From Poa pratensis (lineage: Eukaryota; Streptophyta; Magnoliopsida; Poales; Poaceae), in assembly GCA_947311845.1 (NCBI GenBank), contig CAMZMU010000035.1, forward strand, positions 4,969,726 to 5,033,725: a DNA stretch of 64,000 nt. Direction: 5' to 3'. The notes below the pieces were generated by a model, which did not search any database, had not been told where the DNA came from, and worked only from the letters and a program-made list of their open reading frames with translations. Position 1 is the first letter of the stretch. The number at the start of each line of letters is the position of its first letter. The position numbers and the translations under genes are program-made. Positions 19,653 to 31,557 of the stretch are shown here, piece by piece.

Positions 19653-21757
19653 TCAAACACAACTCTCTAAATTGAGATGTCGTTTGAAATCTTCAAGTTG
19701 TTTCACCGGGAGAGGTTTTGTAAGTCCATCAGCCACCTGATCTCTAGAAGGAATAAATCTGACCTCCAATAACTTGTTTGCCACACGTTCACGAACAAAA
19801 TGGAAGTCTATCTCGATATGCTTAGTTCTTGCATGAAGCACTGGATTAGCGGACAAATACGTTGCACCAAGGTTGTCACACCAAAGACATGCAACTTTCG
19901 GCTGTGGCGCACCAATCTCTCCAAGAATTGATTGTACCCAAATAATCTCCGCTGTGGCGTTGGCTAAGGCCTTGTACTCGGCTTATGTACTCGAACGTGT
20001 TACTGTTGCTTGCTTTCTGGCACTCCATGATAATAAATTGGGTCCAAAGAACACAGCAAACCCTCCTGTAGAGCGTCGATCATCAGGACATCCTGCCCAA
20101 TCGGCATCAGCAAAAGCACTAACAAGAAGTGAAGGTGATTTCTGAATTTTCATTCCAAGATCCAAAGTATGCTGCAAATATCTAATAATCTTTTTCACCG
20201 CTGTCCAATGCACACTAGTAGGAGCATGTAAATATTGGCATACCTTGTTGACCGAGTAAGAAATATCCGGCCGTGTCATAGTGAGGTATTGTAGTGCCCC
20301 CACCACACTCCTATACCGAGTTATATCATCAGGTGGGAGTGGAATTCCTTCATGGGCAGAAAGCTTCTCTGTCGAGGCCATTGGTGCAGTCATACCTTTG
20401 CAATTACTCATGTTAACACGCTTGAGAAATCCTTCATTTACCTCCCTTGTGAAAGAGTGATACCATCGGCCACCTTCTTCACATCTATACCCAAAAAATA
20501 GTGCAATTCACCCAAATCCTTCAATGCAAAATTTCCCTGAAGTTGCTGTAGTAGATTTGTAACCGTAGCCGAGGTTGAGCTAGCCACAATGATGTCATCA
20601 ACATACACAAGAACAAACATAGTGACTTCGGCCTTGGCAAGGAAAAACAAGGATGTATCGGACTTGGATGGTTGGAAACTAAGGTGCTGAAGTTTTGTGC
20701 TCAATCTCGAATACCATGCACGTGGGGCTTGTTTCAAGACATATAAAGCTTTATCAAGCTTGCATACCAATCCATTCCCTTGCTCAAAACCAGGTGGTTG
20801 TCTCATATAGACCTCTTCCTCCAGAACGCCATGCAAAAACGCATTCTGAACATCGAGCTGTCTAAGTGTCCAGCCTCGTGATACTGCAATAGAAAGCACA
20901 AGCCTGATGGTAGCAATCTTGACCACTGGAATAAAGGTGTCTTCGTAGTCAATCCTATAACACTGCTTGAACCCTTTGGCTACCAACCGAGCCTTATACC
21001 TATCAATGGTACCATCAGATTTTCTTTTTATCTTGTATACCCACTTGCAATCTATAACATTCTTCCCTTGCCTTGCCGGTACAAGATGCCACGTCTCATT
21101 TCTCATGAGGCCCATGTACTCTTCATCCATTGCTTGTTTCCACTTCTGATCACCAAATGCCTCTTGCACATTTTCAGGTTCACCTGTGGAGCAAAAATTT
21201 CCATACCGAATCATCCCGGGATACATTTTCACCGGTTTCTGAATTTTGTTCTGCAGCCTGGTCACAGCACGCACCGGTGCAGAAGATCCGGGCACGTCCT
21301 GAGAAGAAGATTCTGACGCAGAGCTGGACCCGGACGCTGTCGCCGCAGACTCTGTCGTCGAAGGTTCCGTCGATGCGGATCCCGTGTGCGCAGCTGAGCC
21401 GTGCGGCTGTGGTGTGGCCGTTGGAGAAGCCGCAGACGATCCCGTTGCCTGGCTGCCAGCTGCACCATGTGCGGGGCCAGGCCCACGCTGCGGACCCGCG
21501 CCACCTGACAGCGGCCCGCGAGCCAATGAGGAGCCAGCACCTGGAGCCGCGTCAGCTCCGGCCCCGCTTGCTCCTGTCGCCGTTGCTGATCCCGAGGAGG
21601 ATTGTGTCGGGGATCCAGCGGGCGATCCCGAGGCAGATTCGGCACCTGAATCAGCCTCGTGTTCAGCATCTGAAGCTCCTGCTCCATGCACACTGTCCTG
21701 CGTACCAGAAAATTCTCCAGAAGCAGAATTAGTAGGATTAGCAACCAAAAAAATCAT
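19653..21757 (-). pseudogene. Copia reverse transcriptase / RNase H region
   Basis: Minus frames in order. 21757-20438 has a long Ser/Ala/Gly linker, then [40 protein letters not shown] and the RT catalytic core [11 protein letters not shown]. Then 20411-19983 gives [19 protein letters not shown] and [18 protein letters not shown]. Finally 19856-19653 gives [16 protein letters not shown] and VADGLTKPL. These are the usual copia RT and RNase H blocks. Stops or frameshifts separate the three segments near 20435 and 19980. The catalytic YVDD is intact. Confidence 0.9.
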
Positions 21758-21768
21758 CTATTAGTTCT

Positions 21769-23377
21769 TGATACGTCTCCAACGTATCCATAATTTTTGT
21801 TGTTCCATGCTTATATTATACCATTTGCTACATGTTTTATATACACTTCGTATCACTTTTATGCATTTTCTGGGACTAACCTATTAACAAGATGCCACAG
21901 TGTCAGTTCCCTGTTTTCTACTGTTTTTGGTTTCAGAAAGTTACTTCTAGAAATATTCTCGGAATTGCACGAAACAAAAGGCCAAGTCCCTATTTTTCCA
22001 GCACGTACACGAAGTCCGAAAGAGAGACGAAGGAGAGCCACGAGGTGGCCAAACCACCTGGCAGCGCGGCAGTGGGTCCAGCCGCGCCTGCCTGTGGTTT
22101 GGGCCCCTCAGGGGTCCGTCGACATCGCCCCTTCGCCTATTTATTCCCCGAGGCGTGAAAACCCTAAAGCACCGAGCCTTTCATCCAGAACATATTCGCT
22201 GCCGCCGTCGTCGTCAACCCTAACTCGGGGGGTTTCTGAAGCTCTTCCCGGCACCCTGCCGGAGAGGGAATCATCACCGGAGGGCTCTACATCGCCATGC
22301 CCGCCTCCGGAGTGATGCGTGAGTAGTTCATCCTTGGACTATGGGTCCATAGCAGTAGCTAGATGGTTGTCTTCTCCACTTGTGCCATCATGTTTAGATC
22401 TTGTGAGCTGCCTATCATGATCAAGATTATCTTATTATAATGCTACATGTTGTGTTTGCTGGGATCTGACTTATATTGATATCTATGTGGAGCTGAATAT
22501 TATATTATCATGTCTATGTCATTTGTGATCTTGCATGCTATCCGTTACTTGTTGAAGCCTTGGCCACGTGAATACTTGTAACTCCAAGAGGGGGTATTTA
22601 TGCATGATAGTTGGGTTCAACCTCTATTTAACCTGGGATAGTGACAGCAAGTTCTAAGGTTGTAGATGTGTTGTTGCTACTAGGGGTAAAACAACAATGC
22701 TTTATTCAAGGATGAATGTATTGTTTACATTACGCACATTACTTAATGCAATTGTCTGTTGCTTGCAACTTAATACTGGAAGGGGTACGGATGTTAACCG
22801 GAAAGTGGACTATTTAGGCATAGATGCATGCTGGATAGCGGTCTATGTACTTTGTCGTAATGACCAAATGAATCTCATAGTAGACACCACAGTTCACACA
22901 TGCATGTTATATGCACTTATCAATTGTCAATTACCCAGCTGTAATTTGTTTACCCAGCATGTTAGTTATCTTATTGGAGAGACACCACTAATGAACTGTG
23001 GACCCCGGTCCATTCTTTTACATCTGAAATACAATCTACTACAATCATTGTTCTCTACTGTTTTATGCAAACAAACATCATTTTCCATTCGATACGTTTA
23101 ACCCTTTGTTTTCAGCAAGCCGGTAAGATTGACAACCTCACTGTTAAGTTGGGGCAAAGTAATTTGGTTGTGTTGTGCAGGTTCCACGTTGGCACCGGAA
23201 TCCCTGGTGTTGCGCCGCACTACACTCCTTCACCAACACCTTCGAAGCAAACCTCGTTTTCCTACTGGTCCGATTAAACCTTGGTTTCATACTGAGGGAA
23301 AACTTACTGCTGCACTCATCATACCTTCTTCTTGGGGTTCCCAACTGACGTGTGACGTACAAGCATTATTTCTGGCA
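21769..23377 (+). mobile_element. Nested 1.6-kb LTR (solo-LTR-like) inside copia pol
   Basis: Begins TGATACGTCTCCAACGTATC and contains TTTCTGGGACTAACCTATTA and ACTATGGGTCCATAGCAGTA. These are landmarks of an LTR I remember as extremely common in wheat and barley. It ends near a TTCTGGCA that resembles the start of the usual PBS of that family. CTATT occurs on both sides (21758-21762, 23378-23382), but six extra bases precede the TG, so the exact boundary and target duplication are not settled. It separates the integrase part from the RT part of the host copia element. Confidence 0.65.
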
Positions 23378-23389
23378 CTATTGACCTAG

Positions 23390-24259
23390 AGCCACCAGTT
23401 CTCCTCCTTGATCAAAACGTGTAAAAGAGAGGAGGTGTGTGGGCCGGAGTAGGATCTCAGCATGGAGACGTGCTCCGGCATTAGGGTGTAGTTCGGCAAA
23501 GGGGAAGACGTTCTCGTAAAAAACCACATCACGAGAAATATATAGGCGACCACTAGAAATATCAAGACACTTGTATCCTTTATGAAGATTACTGTAACCA
23601 AGAAAGGCACATCTAGTTTGCGTTCAACATGGTTTTGGAAATCATTGAAAGCGAGAGAACACATCAGATTTATTCTTGAGAAGATAGATCCACGTAAACT
23701 TGCTATAGTCATCAACGAAGCTTACATAGTACTTGTTGCCTCCAACAGAAGCACAAGCCGGACCCCACACATCGGAAAATATAAGCTCCAAAGGAGCACT
23801 AGACACACTACTAGACTTGGGATAGGGGAGTTGATGACTCTTCCCCTTTTGACAAGCATCACAAACAAAATCTGCAGAATTATCCTTTGAAGAAGGAAGT
23901 TTATTTTGACTAAGAACTCGTTGAACAACATCAAACGAGGGATGCCCTAAACGACTATGCCACCGGGCGGTCGAGGGCTTATTGATTCCAAAAGCTTGTT
24001 TTGATGAAGATGAAGGACTCGATGATAGGGGGTAGAGGCCGACACGACATTTACCGCGAAGTATTGTTCTCCTCATACCCTGTTCCTTGACAAAAAAAGA
24101 ATCTGGATGAATCTCAAGAAAGGCATTGTTATCACATGCTAGTTTAGGGGCAGAAATAAGACTTTTGTTGGCATGAGGTGAGCGAAGGATGTTGTTTAGA
24201 TGAAGTTGCTTATCACAAGGAGTAGAAATAATAGAATGACCTATATGGCTGATATCCAT
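23390..24259 (-). pseudogene. Copia integrase region
   Basis: The minus frame contains ARWHSRLGHPSFDVVQRVL and CDACQKGKSHQLPYPKSS (zinc-binding GAG-pre-integrase H-x-C-C), then LELIFSDVWGPA and YYVSFVDDYSKFTWIYLLK (integrase catalytic core start). A frameshift near 23640 moves the C-terminal part to another frame. The nested LTR cuts it at 23377. Confidence 0.88.
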
Positions 24260-25380
24260 ACCTGCTCCCTGGCGGTGTGGATCTGCTCATGCCCATGGTA
24301 CCTGTCGCGGACTGTCAGCTTCTCTAGCTCGCCCGTGACATGATCAGTGGCCCCCGTGTCGATGTACCAATTGGTATCGACTCCGTAGGCCTGCGAGGAC
24401 GACCCTGCCGGCTTCTCATCGCCATTGTAGTCCTTGTTGAAGCGCTTCCAGCACTTGAGCGCGACGTGCCCGTACTTGCCGCAGACTTGACACTGCGGGC
24501 GCGGGTTGCCGTTGTGGTCGAACGATTGCTGGGCGTTGGGGCGTGCGTTGTTGTTGTTGTAGCCGCCGCCCCCGCCGTTGTAGCCGCCGCCGCCGCCGCC
24601 GCGTCCACCATCGCCACGGCCGCCACCGCGATGGCCAGATCGGCCACCACCTCGGGAGGCCAGATTGACAGAGGAAGGCGCGCCACCACCAGCGCCGCCG
24701 GCGCCGCCTCCTGGATGGCCGTAGCCAAAGGAGCCAGATCCTGCTTTGTGAGCCCCGCCGTTCTGGATGTCGAGGCGGGTCTCGAAGTTCAGGAGATGAG
24801 CGTAGAGCTCAGAGAGGGAGACGGAGTCCCGACTGGTCGTCATAGAGGTGACGAGCGGGTTCCACTCCGAGTCCAGGCCGCCGAGGATGTACGCCGCCAG
24901 ATCGTCGTCGTCCATCTTCTTCCCGGCAGACACCATGGCGTCGCCGAGGCTCCTCATCCGCGCGAAGTACTCCGACACGCGCATGTCCCTCTTCTGGGTG
25001 CTTGTGAGCTGCATACGGATCTGCATGACCTGCGCTCGCGACTGCGACGAGTACATCACCGTCAGTGCCGCCCAGCACCCCCCTTGACACGGAGGAGAGC
25101 AGGAAACTGAGGACCTGCTGGTCCTGGGCCACCCACGTCATGTACGCGGGTTGGAGACAACCTGCATCTCCTTCTCGCCCTTCTTGTTCGTGACCTCGAC
25201 ATCGAGGATCTCGGACGGCTTCTTCATCGTGCCGTCGAGGATGCCGACCAGCTGGCGCTCCCGCAGAGGCGGCATCACCTGTGCCTTCCAGAGCGGGAAG
25301 TTATCCCCTGCGAGCTTCTCCGTCATGGCGCCAGATTGCGGCGCGGAGCTAGGAACAGGGGAGAGAGACGAGCTCGACAT
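24241..25380 (-). pseudogene. Copia gag / nucleocapsid / protease region
   Basis: The most likely start is the ATG at 25380 (MSSSSLSPVPSS), because the earlier ATG at 25407 overlaps the primer-binding site. The N-terminal part contains KLAGDNFPLWKAQV. After a frameshift near 25130 the UBN2-like gag follows (QKRDMRVSEYFARMRSLGDA, AAYILGGLDSEWNPLV). Then come a Gly-rich linker, a CCHC knuckle CQVCGKYGHVALKC and a protease start WYIDTGATDHVTG. It is disabled by at least one frameshift. Confidence 0.88.
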
Positions 25381-25393
25381 GGTGGAGGAAATA

Positions 25394-25406
25394 GGCTCTG
25401 ATACCA
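25394..25406 (-). other. Copia primer-binding site
   Basis: The minus strand reads TGGTATCAGAGCC directly after the 5' LTR. This is complementary to the 3' end of the initiator methionine tRNA and is the standard copia PBS. Confidence 0.92.
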
Positions 25407-25619
25407 TATAAAACCTGGAGATTGGTTGGGTTTCGGCTATGCCTCTAGGGCTGCCGTGTGCATCATATATAGCCAGAAAGGGGCAGGGATTACATCGAGA
25501 TTACAACAGGAGGTTAGCATCGTATCTACTCAAACTAACTCGAGTCTATCTACTCATATACGTGGAGTACAACCCACGGTACAACAATATCTAAACCTCT
25601 CTAACAACCTTGTTTAACA
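25407..25619 (-). repeat. Copia 5' LTR
   Basis: The minus strand begins TGTTAAACAAGG and ends GGTTTTATA. It pairs with 19431-19644. Confidence 0.93.
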
Positions 25620-25629
25620 GTAGTAACGC

Positions 25630-25932
25630 CCCGTTGGATGTCAAATAAATATATTTGCAATCCATGAACGCAAGAAGCAAGTATGGGGATATGGGGTCGC
25701 CCTGTAAGCCGTTCTTGCAACGAATCCATCGTCCATGGACCCCATTCAACATGACAATAGTTTTTCCGATAGAGAGAATTGCAGTGATCCACCCGCGAAA
25801 CTTGTCCCAAACCCGCGGCATCAAGGATTGCACCAGGGAGACTTTTTTCTTAGAGCTCGTTTGGTCGCCATCATTTCGAACTGAAATCATGGAATTCAAT
25901 CGATATTTCTTACCAACGTGTTTCGTTGCCAT
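25630..25932 (-). pseudogene. LINE reverse transcriptase relic
   Basis: The minus frame holds the pattern WITAILSIGKTIVMLNGVHG, then RWIRCKNGLQGDPISPYLL. This corresponds to the L1-type RT block around the G-L-R-Q-G-D-P-x-S-P-Y-L-F motif (here one residue is missing). Only about 100 residues remain. Confidence 0.6.
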
Positions 25933-26620
25933 GCAAATAATTTAAATGGAAATTCTAGCGAAAGTCAATTTCCATCCTCAACCCGGTCGTTCTTCTGAAA
26001 ATCATCTCATATATCCTTGTGTGTCAACCAAAGATGACCTTAAGCTTGGAATTTCAAACTGAATAAAGGAAATGATGACATCAGTGTCCTTCTATTTCAT
26101 TTCTGCAAAATTAAATGAAATCGAAGGTGACATATGAGCTCTTATTATTTTACAAATATATTTTTTACTCTAACTTATGCATTGTTTTACTGTTGTCGTT
26201 TTATACTAGTTTTTGCTGTGTTTTTTTCTACAGAATTGTAGTAATAACAGTAGCATTGACTCTCTGACTCTGATCAGTGATCACCACGGCTTATCTTTAT
26301 TCATCGTTACCTAAACAACAGAACAGCTACTGTAGCATTTTACATCAGCTAGCACTCTCTCTTTGGCCATCATGAACATTGCACAAGCGAAGATCAGATA
26401 AAGACGTATACACTACGTGTCTACGTACGTCCGGCGAGCAAGGCTCCATCCTAGTGGATTTATTGTTCTTATTACAGGTTCACCGGCATTCAGGCTGCAG
26501 CAAGCAGCTGGGAAGCATGCCCCTATACATATCTAGTGATTCATCGACAGCAAAGCAACTACTTTGATGGCCGGCGCAGTTGACCGGCCGGCCGGGTGAT
26601 CATGAGCACGCGGGCGTTCT

Positions 26621-26832
26621 AGTTACCGCCGACGGCGGCGGACACGATGCTTCCGAAGATATCGCCGCCGACGCGCCTGGAGCACTTGGGCCCGGGGTCG
26701 CCATGGTATGAGTCGCTGCAGACGCGGCGGGAACGGTCTGTCCTGGACCTCTCGCAGACCTTGCACGGGGGGCGCACCGGTCGACGGCGTCCAGGCAGCG
26801 GCAGTCGATCTCCTCCATGCTCACTGCATTAG
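26621..26832 (-). pseudogene. Bowman-Birk inhibitor fragment, frameshifted
   Basis: The minus strand from 26832 reads IDCRCLDAVDRCA. After a one-base shift in a run of C, a different frame continues with CKVCERS, VCSDSYHGDPGPKCSRRVGG and ends VGGN plus stop. That end (GDPGPKC, ...GGN-stop) parallels the intact inhibitor at 18261-18881 (GDLAPRC, ...GGN-stop). Upstream reactive-loop exons are missing. It is a truncated, frameshifted paralogue in the same orientation about 8 kb away, separated by the copia insertion. Confidence 0.75.
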
Positions 26833-26839
26833 CTACTCC

Positions 26840-28316
26840 TCCAGGCTGACTGCATGCATGGGCGACACGCATGGATGCATTAGTTTCTCACGTGAGCTCG
26901 CAGGTGGCGGCCTCGATCGTGTCGGCATCGCCACAAGTCCCTACAAGTTCCCCTAACATCCTGAATCATCAGGTTCCGAGTATTGCTTGCTCAATCAGGT
27001 CGTCGTCTCGCCTCTCGGGGAGTTGATGCCGGCCGTTCTGTATGTCGTGTCTTTTTCTCAGGCCAGGTTTTTTTAAAAGTATTTTTCTCACCTTTTTTTT
27101 TTAGCTCAAGTATTTATTTTTTTAAGTATTTTTCTCACCTAGGTTGAGCCGATTTGGGACAACCGAGGAAACTGCGGCAAGTGGACCGGCCCAAATTGGT
27201 GGCCGAATGAAGCGTGCCCAACGGCCTCTTTGTCCAAGGTGATGGCCACAAATGGACGGAAGCCCAGGCTTTTTTGGCCTGGCCATGCTCTATGTACCCT
27301 AACAATAAGAAATCGGTTCGCTCAAAAAAAAAAAGGTAAGAAAACGGAAATTCACTTTTTTACCGCACCTTACCAGTTAATCCTTATCACATTTGAAATA
27401 TTTTTTATAACAGTTTTTTGAACGAAGAGAGTGGGGAATTCACCACTGCAATTTTTTATAATTGCTTATGCTAGTACAAAATATTTACACGGGGTTTTAA
27501 ATTTGTTCTAAAATTGACATGTTTTACCTTTTTCTTAATCTCTCAACTGAATAGCCAGATCATACGCAAATTTGCTTGTAGTGTGCTAAATAATGTTAAT
27601 TTTTTTCAAGTTCGATACAGATTTGTATGAAATTGACTCAACGTTGTCGTCGAGGTGCGACTAACAATGCAACGTTACTCCTGCGCAATATCGCATAAAC
27701 CCCTTCGTATCAAATATATATACACCCCAGTACCTTGTTCGATGCCTTAGAGATAAGTCACAAGTGTCAAGAAAATATTTTTGATGGCGCATCGATTTTT
27801 CTCGATGCAGGTTTGTGGGTGGTACCAGAAAGGAAACGGTAGGAGAATGGATACATATATGAATGCATCATGAAATATACGTGTCGCTTACGTGGATCCG
27901 ATGAGTAGGTGGTCATTAAACAAAGGTTTGCAATGTTGCAGTAGGAGAACAGCCACATATATATATGAATGCATCGTGAATATATGTGTCATCTGCTTGA
28001 GTCTAACTAAATTGCACATGGGAGACTGGTCATGTTGCATCTGGCTGACAAGTATGTCACACGAGAGTGATAAAGATATCAACGATATTTATACGAACTG
28101 AACGGATCGAGCAGACAAAAAAAATATCTAAATTAAACATCCTAAGAGAGCCAAGATATAAACATAAGGGGGATCGAGTAGGATAATCCTTACATAAGAA
28201 GGGCTAAACAAACTAAATTAAGATTATTAGAATCTAAAAAAAGGCACAGCTTCGCATGGGAGAAGAAAAAGAAGGAGGCTATCAAGCGCCGCCTTCAGGC
28301 TTGGGCGGCGAGGGAG
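26840..28316. other. Intergenic, no gene recognised
   Basis: AT-rich with homopolymer runs. A near-duplicate segment (ATACATATATGAATGCATCATG near 27850 and ATATATATGAATGCATCGTG near 27958) is visible. No coding motif. Confidence 0.4.
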
Positions 28317-28324
28317 CTCGTGGT

Positions 28325-28483
28325 CAGTGGCGAATCTAGAAGATAAAACTCATTGGGTTCAGCTCCATCTTCTAGGTGCAGTACTTCACTAAATTAGCAT
28401 TGGCAAATACAAAATTAGTGAAGGATTTGGAAAATCTATTGTGTTCACCTGAACCCAATGCTAGTACACCAGCTCCACCACTG
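28325..28483. mobile_element. Short hAT MITE (159 bp) with 8-bp TSD
   Basis: Starts CAGTGGCGAATCTAGAAG and ends CACCAGCTCCACCACTG. The inverted ends share CAGTGG(C/T)G. A perfect 8-bp duplication CTCGTGGT lies at 28317-28324 and 28484-28491. Internal GAACCCAAT/ATTGGGTTC copies are typical of the CAGTGGCGGATC hAT MITE group in plants. Confidence 0.85.
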
Positions 28484-28491
28484 CTCGTGGT

Positions 28492-28990
28492 CTCGTCTGC
28501 TTCACTGGTGAGTGCTAATGTACGTTCTCTAGGGAGCTGTTTTGCAGGTACTCCGGCGATCAAGTTTCCGGTGTTGCCGCCAACGACGTTTAGGTTAGAT
28601 GATGTCCTAAACGCCGCGAGCTGGACGATCGTGCATCGCAAAGGGAAGTAGAAGATGGACAAGTCAGCCATGGCGAGAAACTCTGATTCTTCAAGGACGA
28701 GACGGTCACCGGCATCGAGCGGCGGAGCGGGAGCGAAAAAGGCGGATTGTGATCTAAACGGTATGGCAAATTCAAAATTCCGATCTTCGACACCTGGCAC
28801 TGGGAACAAGGCCCAAGCTGGCCCAGTTTCGTGTCCACAACAACGGTTTGGTCACAAGGGCCCTGCCTTTTGGCGTCCCATTAAGAGATATGGACATATG
28901 CCATGTCCGTTACCAATGGGAAAGAACAAGACAAACCGTCCAAGCTTAATGACCGTATCCAATGTGAACATATTTAAAAAATGACATCAT
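28492..28990 (+). other. Coding-like fragment of unknown identity
   Basis: A plus frame continues to 28651 (containing GSCFAGTPAIKFPVLPPTTF), and another open frame covers 28655-28984. The minus frame 28809-28372 runs through the hAT MITE. None matches a family I know, and the MITE insertion shows any older frame was interrupted. I assign no function. Confidence 0.25.
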
Positions 28991-30490
28991 TAAACGGTGG
29001 TAACGGTCGTCTGCCATGTGTCCTAGGACGTGACGAAACAAAAACATCGCGCTGTGTTGGGCCTAGTAATGGGCTGGGCCAGTTACTCGCGACGATTGTC
29101 TAAACGTTGCGGTCTCCCACGACGTATCGAGGTGCAACGAACCGTCGTAGAATCATTTATGACACTTGATCCTTGGAATTTTTTTTACGTCGCGTGAAAC
29201 GTCGAGAATGACACATTGCGACGTGTTGAAGCACGATCACCACGTTATTGAATCGTCCCTAATCGTCGGATATTTAGCAGTGCCATGATTAGAAAAACAT
29301 GATCATCACACATCATATGAGCTAATGTTAGAGGCTGGACTGGAAACTCTTGTTTGTTTATTTCTCTAATTGTGCGACGGTTATAACGTAAAGATATAAA
29401 TATTAATAATGAAACTGAGATAAATAATAGTTCTAAGGCATATCTCCTTCATTCCTTGTAAATATCTTACACATGCTATATTAAACGTTTGGTTGAATAT
29501 ATTTCCAATATATAATTTCATGATATACAAAGATGCATTGCAAGATATTTTGTTAGTACAAATAACCATGCACTGTAAACCTATGTCAATATATTTTGTT
29601 AGGTTACATTGAAATCTCTACCGAAATAGTTAATAATACAAATAATAAATAAGAACATTCACATAGTAATATACATATATGTACGCTATATAATTCAACA
29701 ATTGTAAGAACATCAAGGAGCGTTGCGTGTTTTTAATTTTTTTGTTTGTTTTCACATTTAATATGATTGTAGACCTTGTTAAGGACAATATCTCATAAAG
29801 GAAAAACTTTTACGTAACTAAAAAATATTTTCTATGATAAACATTACAACTATATAATGAAAAAGTAAAAAAATATGTGGTTAACAATTTTAACTAAGTA
29901 GACACCATATATTTGTTCAAACCATAATATGGGGAAAAACTAAAAAAATATAAAAAATGCAGTGTAATTATATTTACTTAACTCGCCCTTGCTCCAAAAA
30001 GTTAATTGAATTGGCCGTGAATATAGATGACAAAAAGTACTACCAGAACGAGACTAAGTCTTAGGATTTTGTAGCTGGATGTTAGCCACAATGGACGCAT
30101 GTTCTTCTCATCGAGCTGCCTTTGATCTAGGAAGAAAATAAGAACACCATTGACAAGTTCGTTTCATCACAGCCTGGTTTGACCATGTCGGGACACGACC
30201 GTATCCGGTCGGTCGCCTACACCTTTGGAGTTACCTCCGGTTAGTCCAATCGAACCGCCGACCCGGGATCAAAAGAACAAATCATGACAAACTGGTTCGG
30301 AATGCTCTAGCATTCAGATTTTTTGGCATGCAAAACGCACACACAAGGCCAAAGTGGTTACGAAGTGCAAACTCTGTTGTTTTATTGTTTAATCTATTCA
30401 TTAAAGATCGTCCAACCAATTATCACTACAGTCACTGATTTGTGCAACAAAATATTTGAGTCGCTAGTTTGTGCAACAATGACCCCATGA
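28990..30490. other. AT-rich intergenic, nothing recognised
   Basis: Very AT-rich from about 29300 to 30000 with no open frame over 62 codons and no clear element boundaries. Confidence 0.5.
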
Positions 30491-30494
30491 GTAA

Positions 30495-30890
30495 GGCCCT
30501 CTTTGTATTGTAAGATTTCCGTAGGAATTTTGGAGAGTTTGAATCCTATGGAATTTTTACTATGGAAGTCCTTTGGATCATATGATTGGGGGCACCAAAT
30601 TCCTATGGAATCAATTCATATGGCCCCAATTCCATAGGATTCTCAACACGAGCTCAAACCTCATTTTAATTTTCCTACGCGAAATCCAATACCGTTTCAC
30701 TCTATCTCTCTTTACTCTCTCTCATCAATTCGGCAAAATTCCTTTGTTCCATTCCTGTGCACCATCCAAAGGCACCTGCTGCAAAATTCCTGTGTTTCAC
30801 AATCCTATGAGAATCCACTTCACATGACATCTCAATCCTGCGTTTTTCTTATTTCTACGTTTTTTTAAATCCTGCAATCCAAAGAAGGCC
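30495..30890. mobile_element. Tourist-like (PIF/Harbinger) MITE, 396 bp
   Basis: Left terminus GGCCCTCTTTGTATTGTAAG and inverted right terminus GGCCTTCTTTGGATTGCAGG, with TAA duplicated at 30492-30494 and 30891-30893. Many internal copies of ATTCCTATG/CATAGGAAT occur. Non-coding. Confidence 0.9.
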
Positions 30891-31557
30891 TAAGTGTGTT
30901 GTGCAATTTCCTCTTTGCAACACACATCTGCGTTGTTTTGTTTCCTGGCCGCGCTTACTACCGTTTCAATTTTTTTAGGGTCCGCTATTCACCTATGCTT
31001 TTCTCTTGCTAATACATGACCTCACAGAGCCGGCTCTATATTTTGCGGGGCGCTAGTGTAAAGGTAAAAAATTGGCCCCTATGACTACGATATAAGTACG
31101 TATATGACGTAAAATGTTAAAAACTTATATATAACCACACATTTTTATTCTGAGACGTCCATAAATAATAGGGTGCGATTAATCAATGTCATATTACGAC
31201 AAGAAGATTAAAATATTTGCAAAAGATAACAAATGATATTCCCTTCTAATCCGATTACCTATAGTAAAATAGGGCAATATGTATGCCAGCGGGGAAGAAG
31301 GAAGCGATTGCACGTACCTACGTGTGAGCAGAGGAGGGCGATCGCCGATCAGGGTGGAGCTGCAGCCCAGCAGTGGCCTGGGAGATCTCCACTCCAAGCG
31401 GAATGCGGTCGAGACGTCGCCTCTTCGAAGTCAAGCGAACATCGGATTGGGTCGGTCTGATCGTCGTGATCGATAGAATATGCGAACAGCGAGCGTAGCC
31501 TTTTCCTCTACAATTTAATTCCTTTCAGCCTAATAGCAGTCAGCGTAGATAGACATG

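Larger units (their letters stand above)
19431..25619 (-). mobile_element. Ty1/copia LTR retrotransposon (Hopscotch/Ale-like), minus strand
   Basis: Complete element: a 214-bp 3' LTR (19431-19644), a 213-bp 5' LTR (25407-25619), target duplication GTAGT at 19426-19430 and 25620-25624, PBS right after the 5' LTR and a G-rich polypurine tract next to the 3' LTR. Domain order gag, integrase, RT, RNase H defines copia. Without the 1.6-kb insertion in it, it is about 4.6 kb. The short LTRs and this length suggest the Hopscotch/Ale lineage (inference). Frameshifts and stops make it non-functional. The two LTRs differ at only a handful of positions, so insertion is fairly recent. Confidence 0.92.

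Noticed and set aside
23378..23382. CACTA terminus at the right end of the insertion in copia
   Set aside because: CACTA occurs at 23376-23380, but there is no matching inverted CACTA at the other end; the left end is an LTR start.
24324..25110. Long frames opposite or overlapping copia gag
   Set aside because: Shadows of the gag Gly-rich region; the coherent gag, CCHC and protease motifs lie only in one minus frame set.
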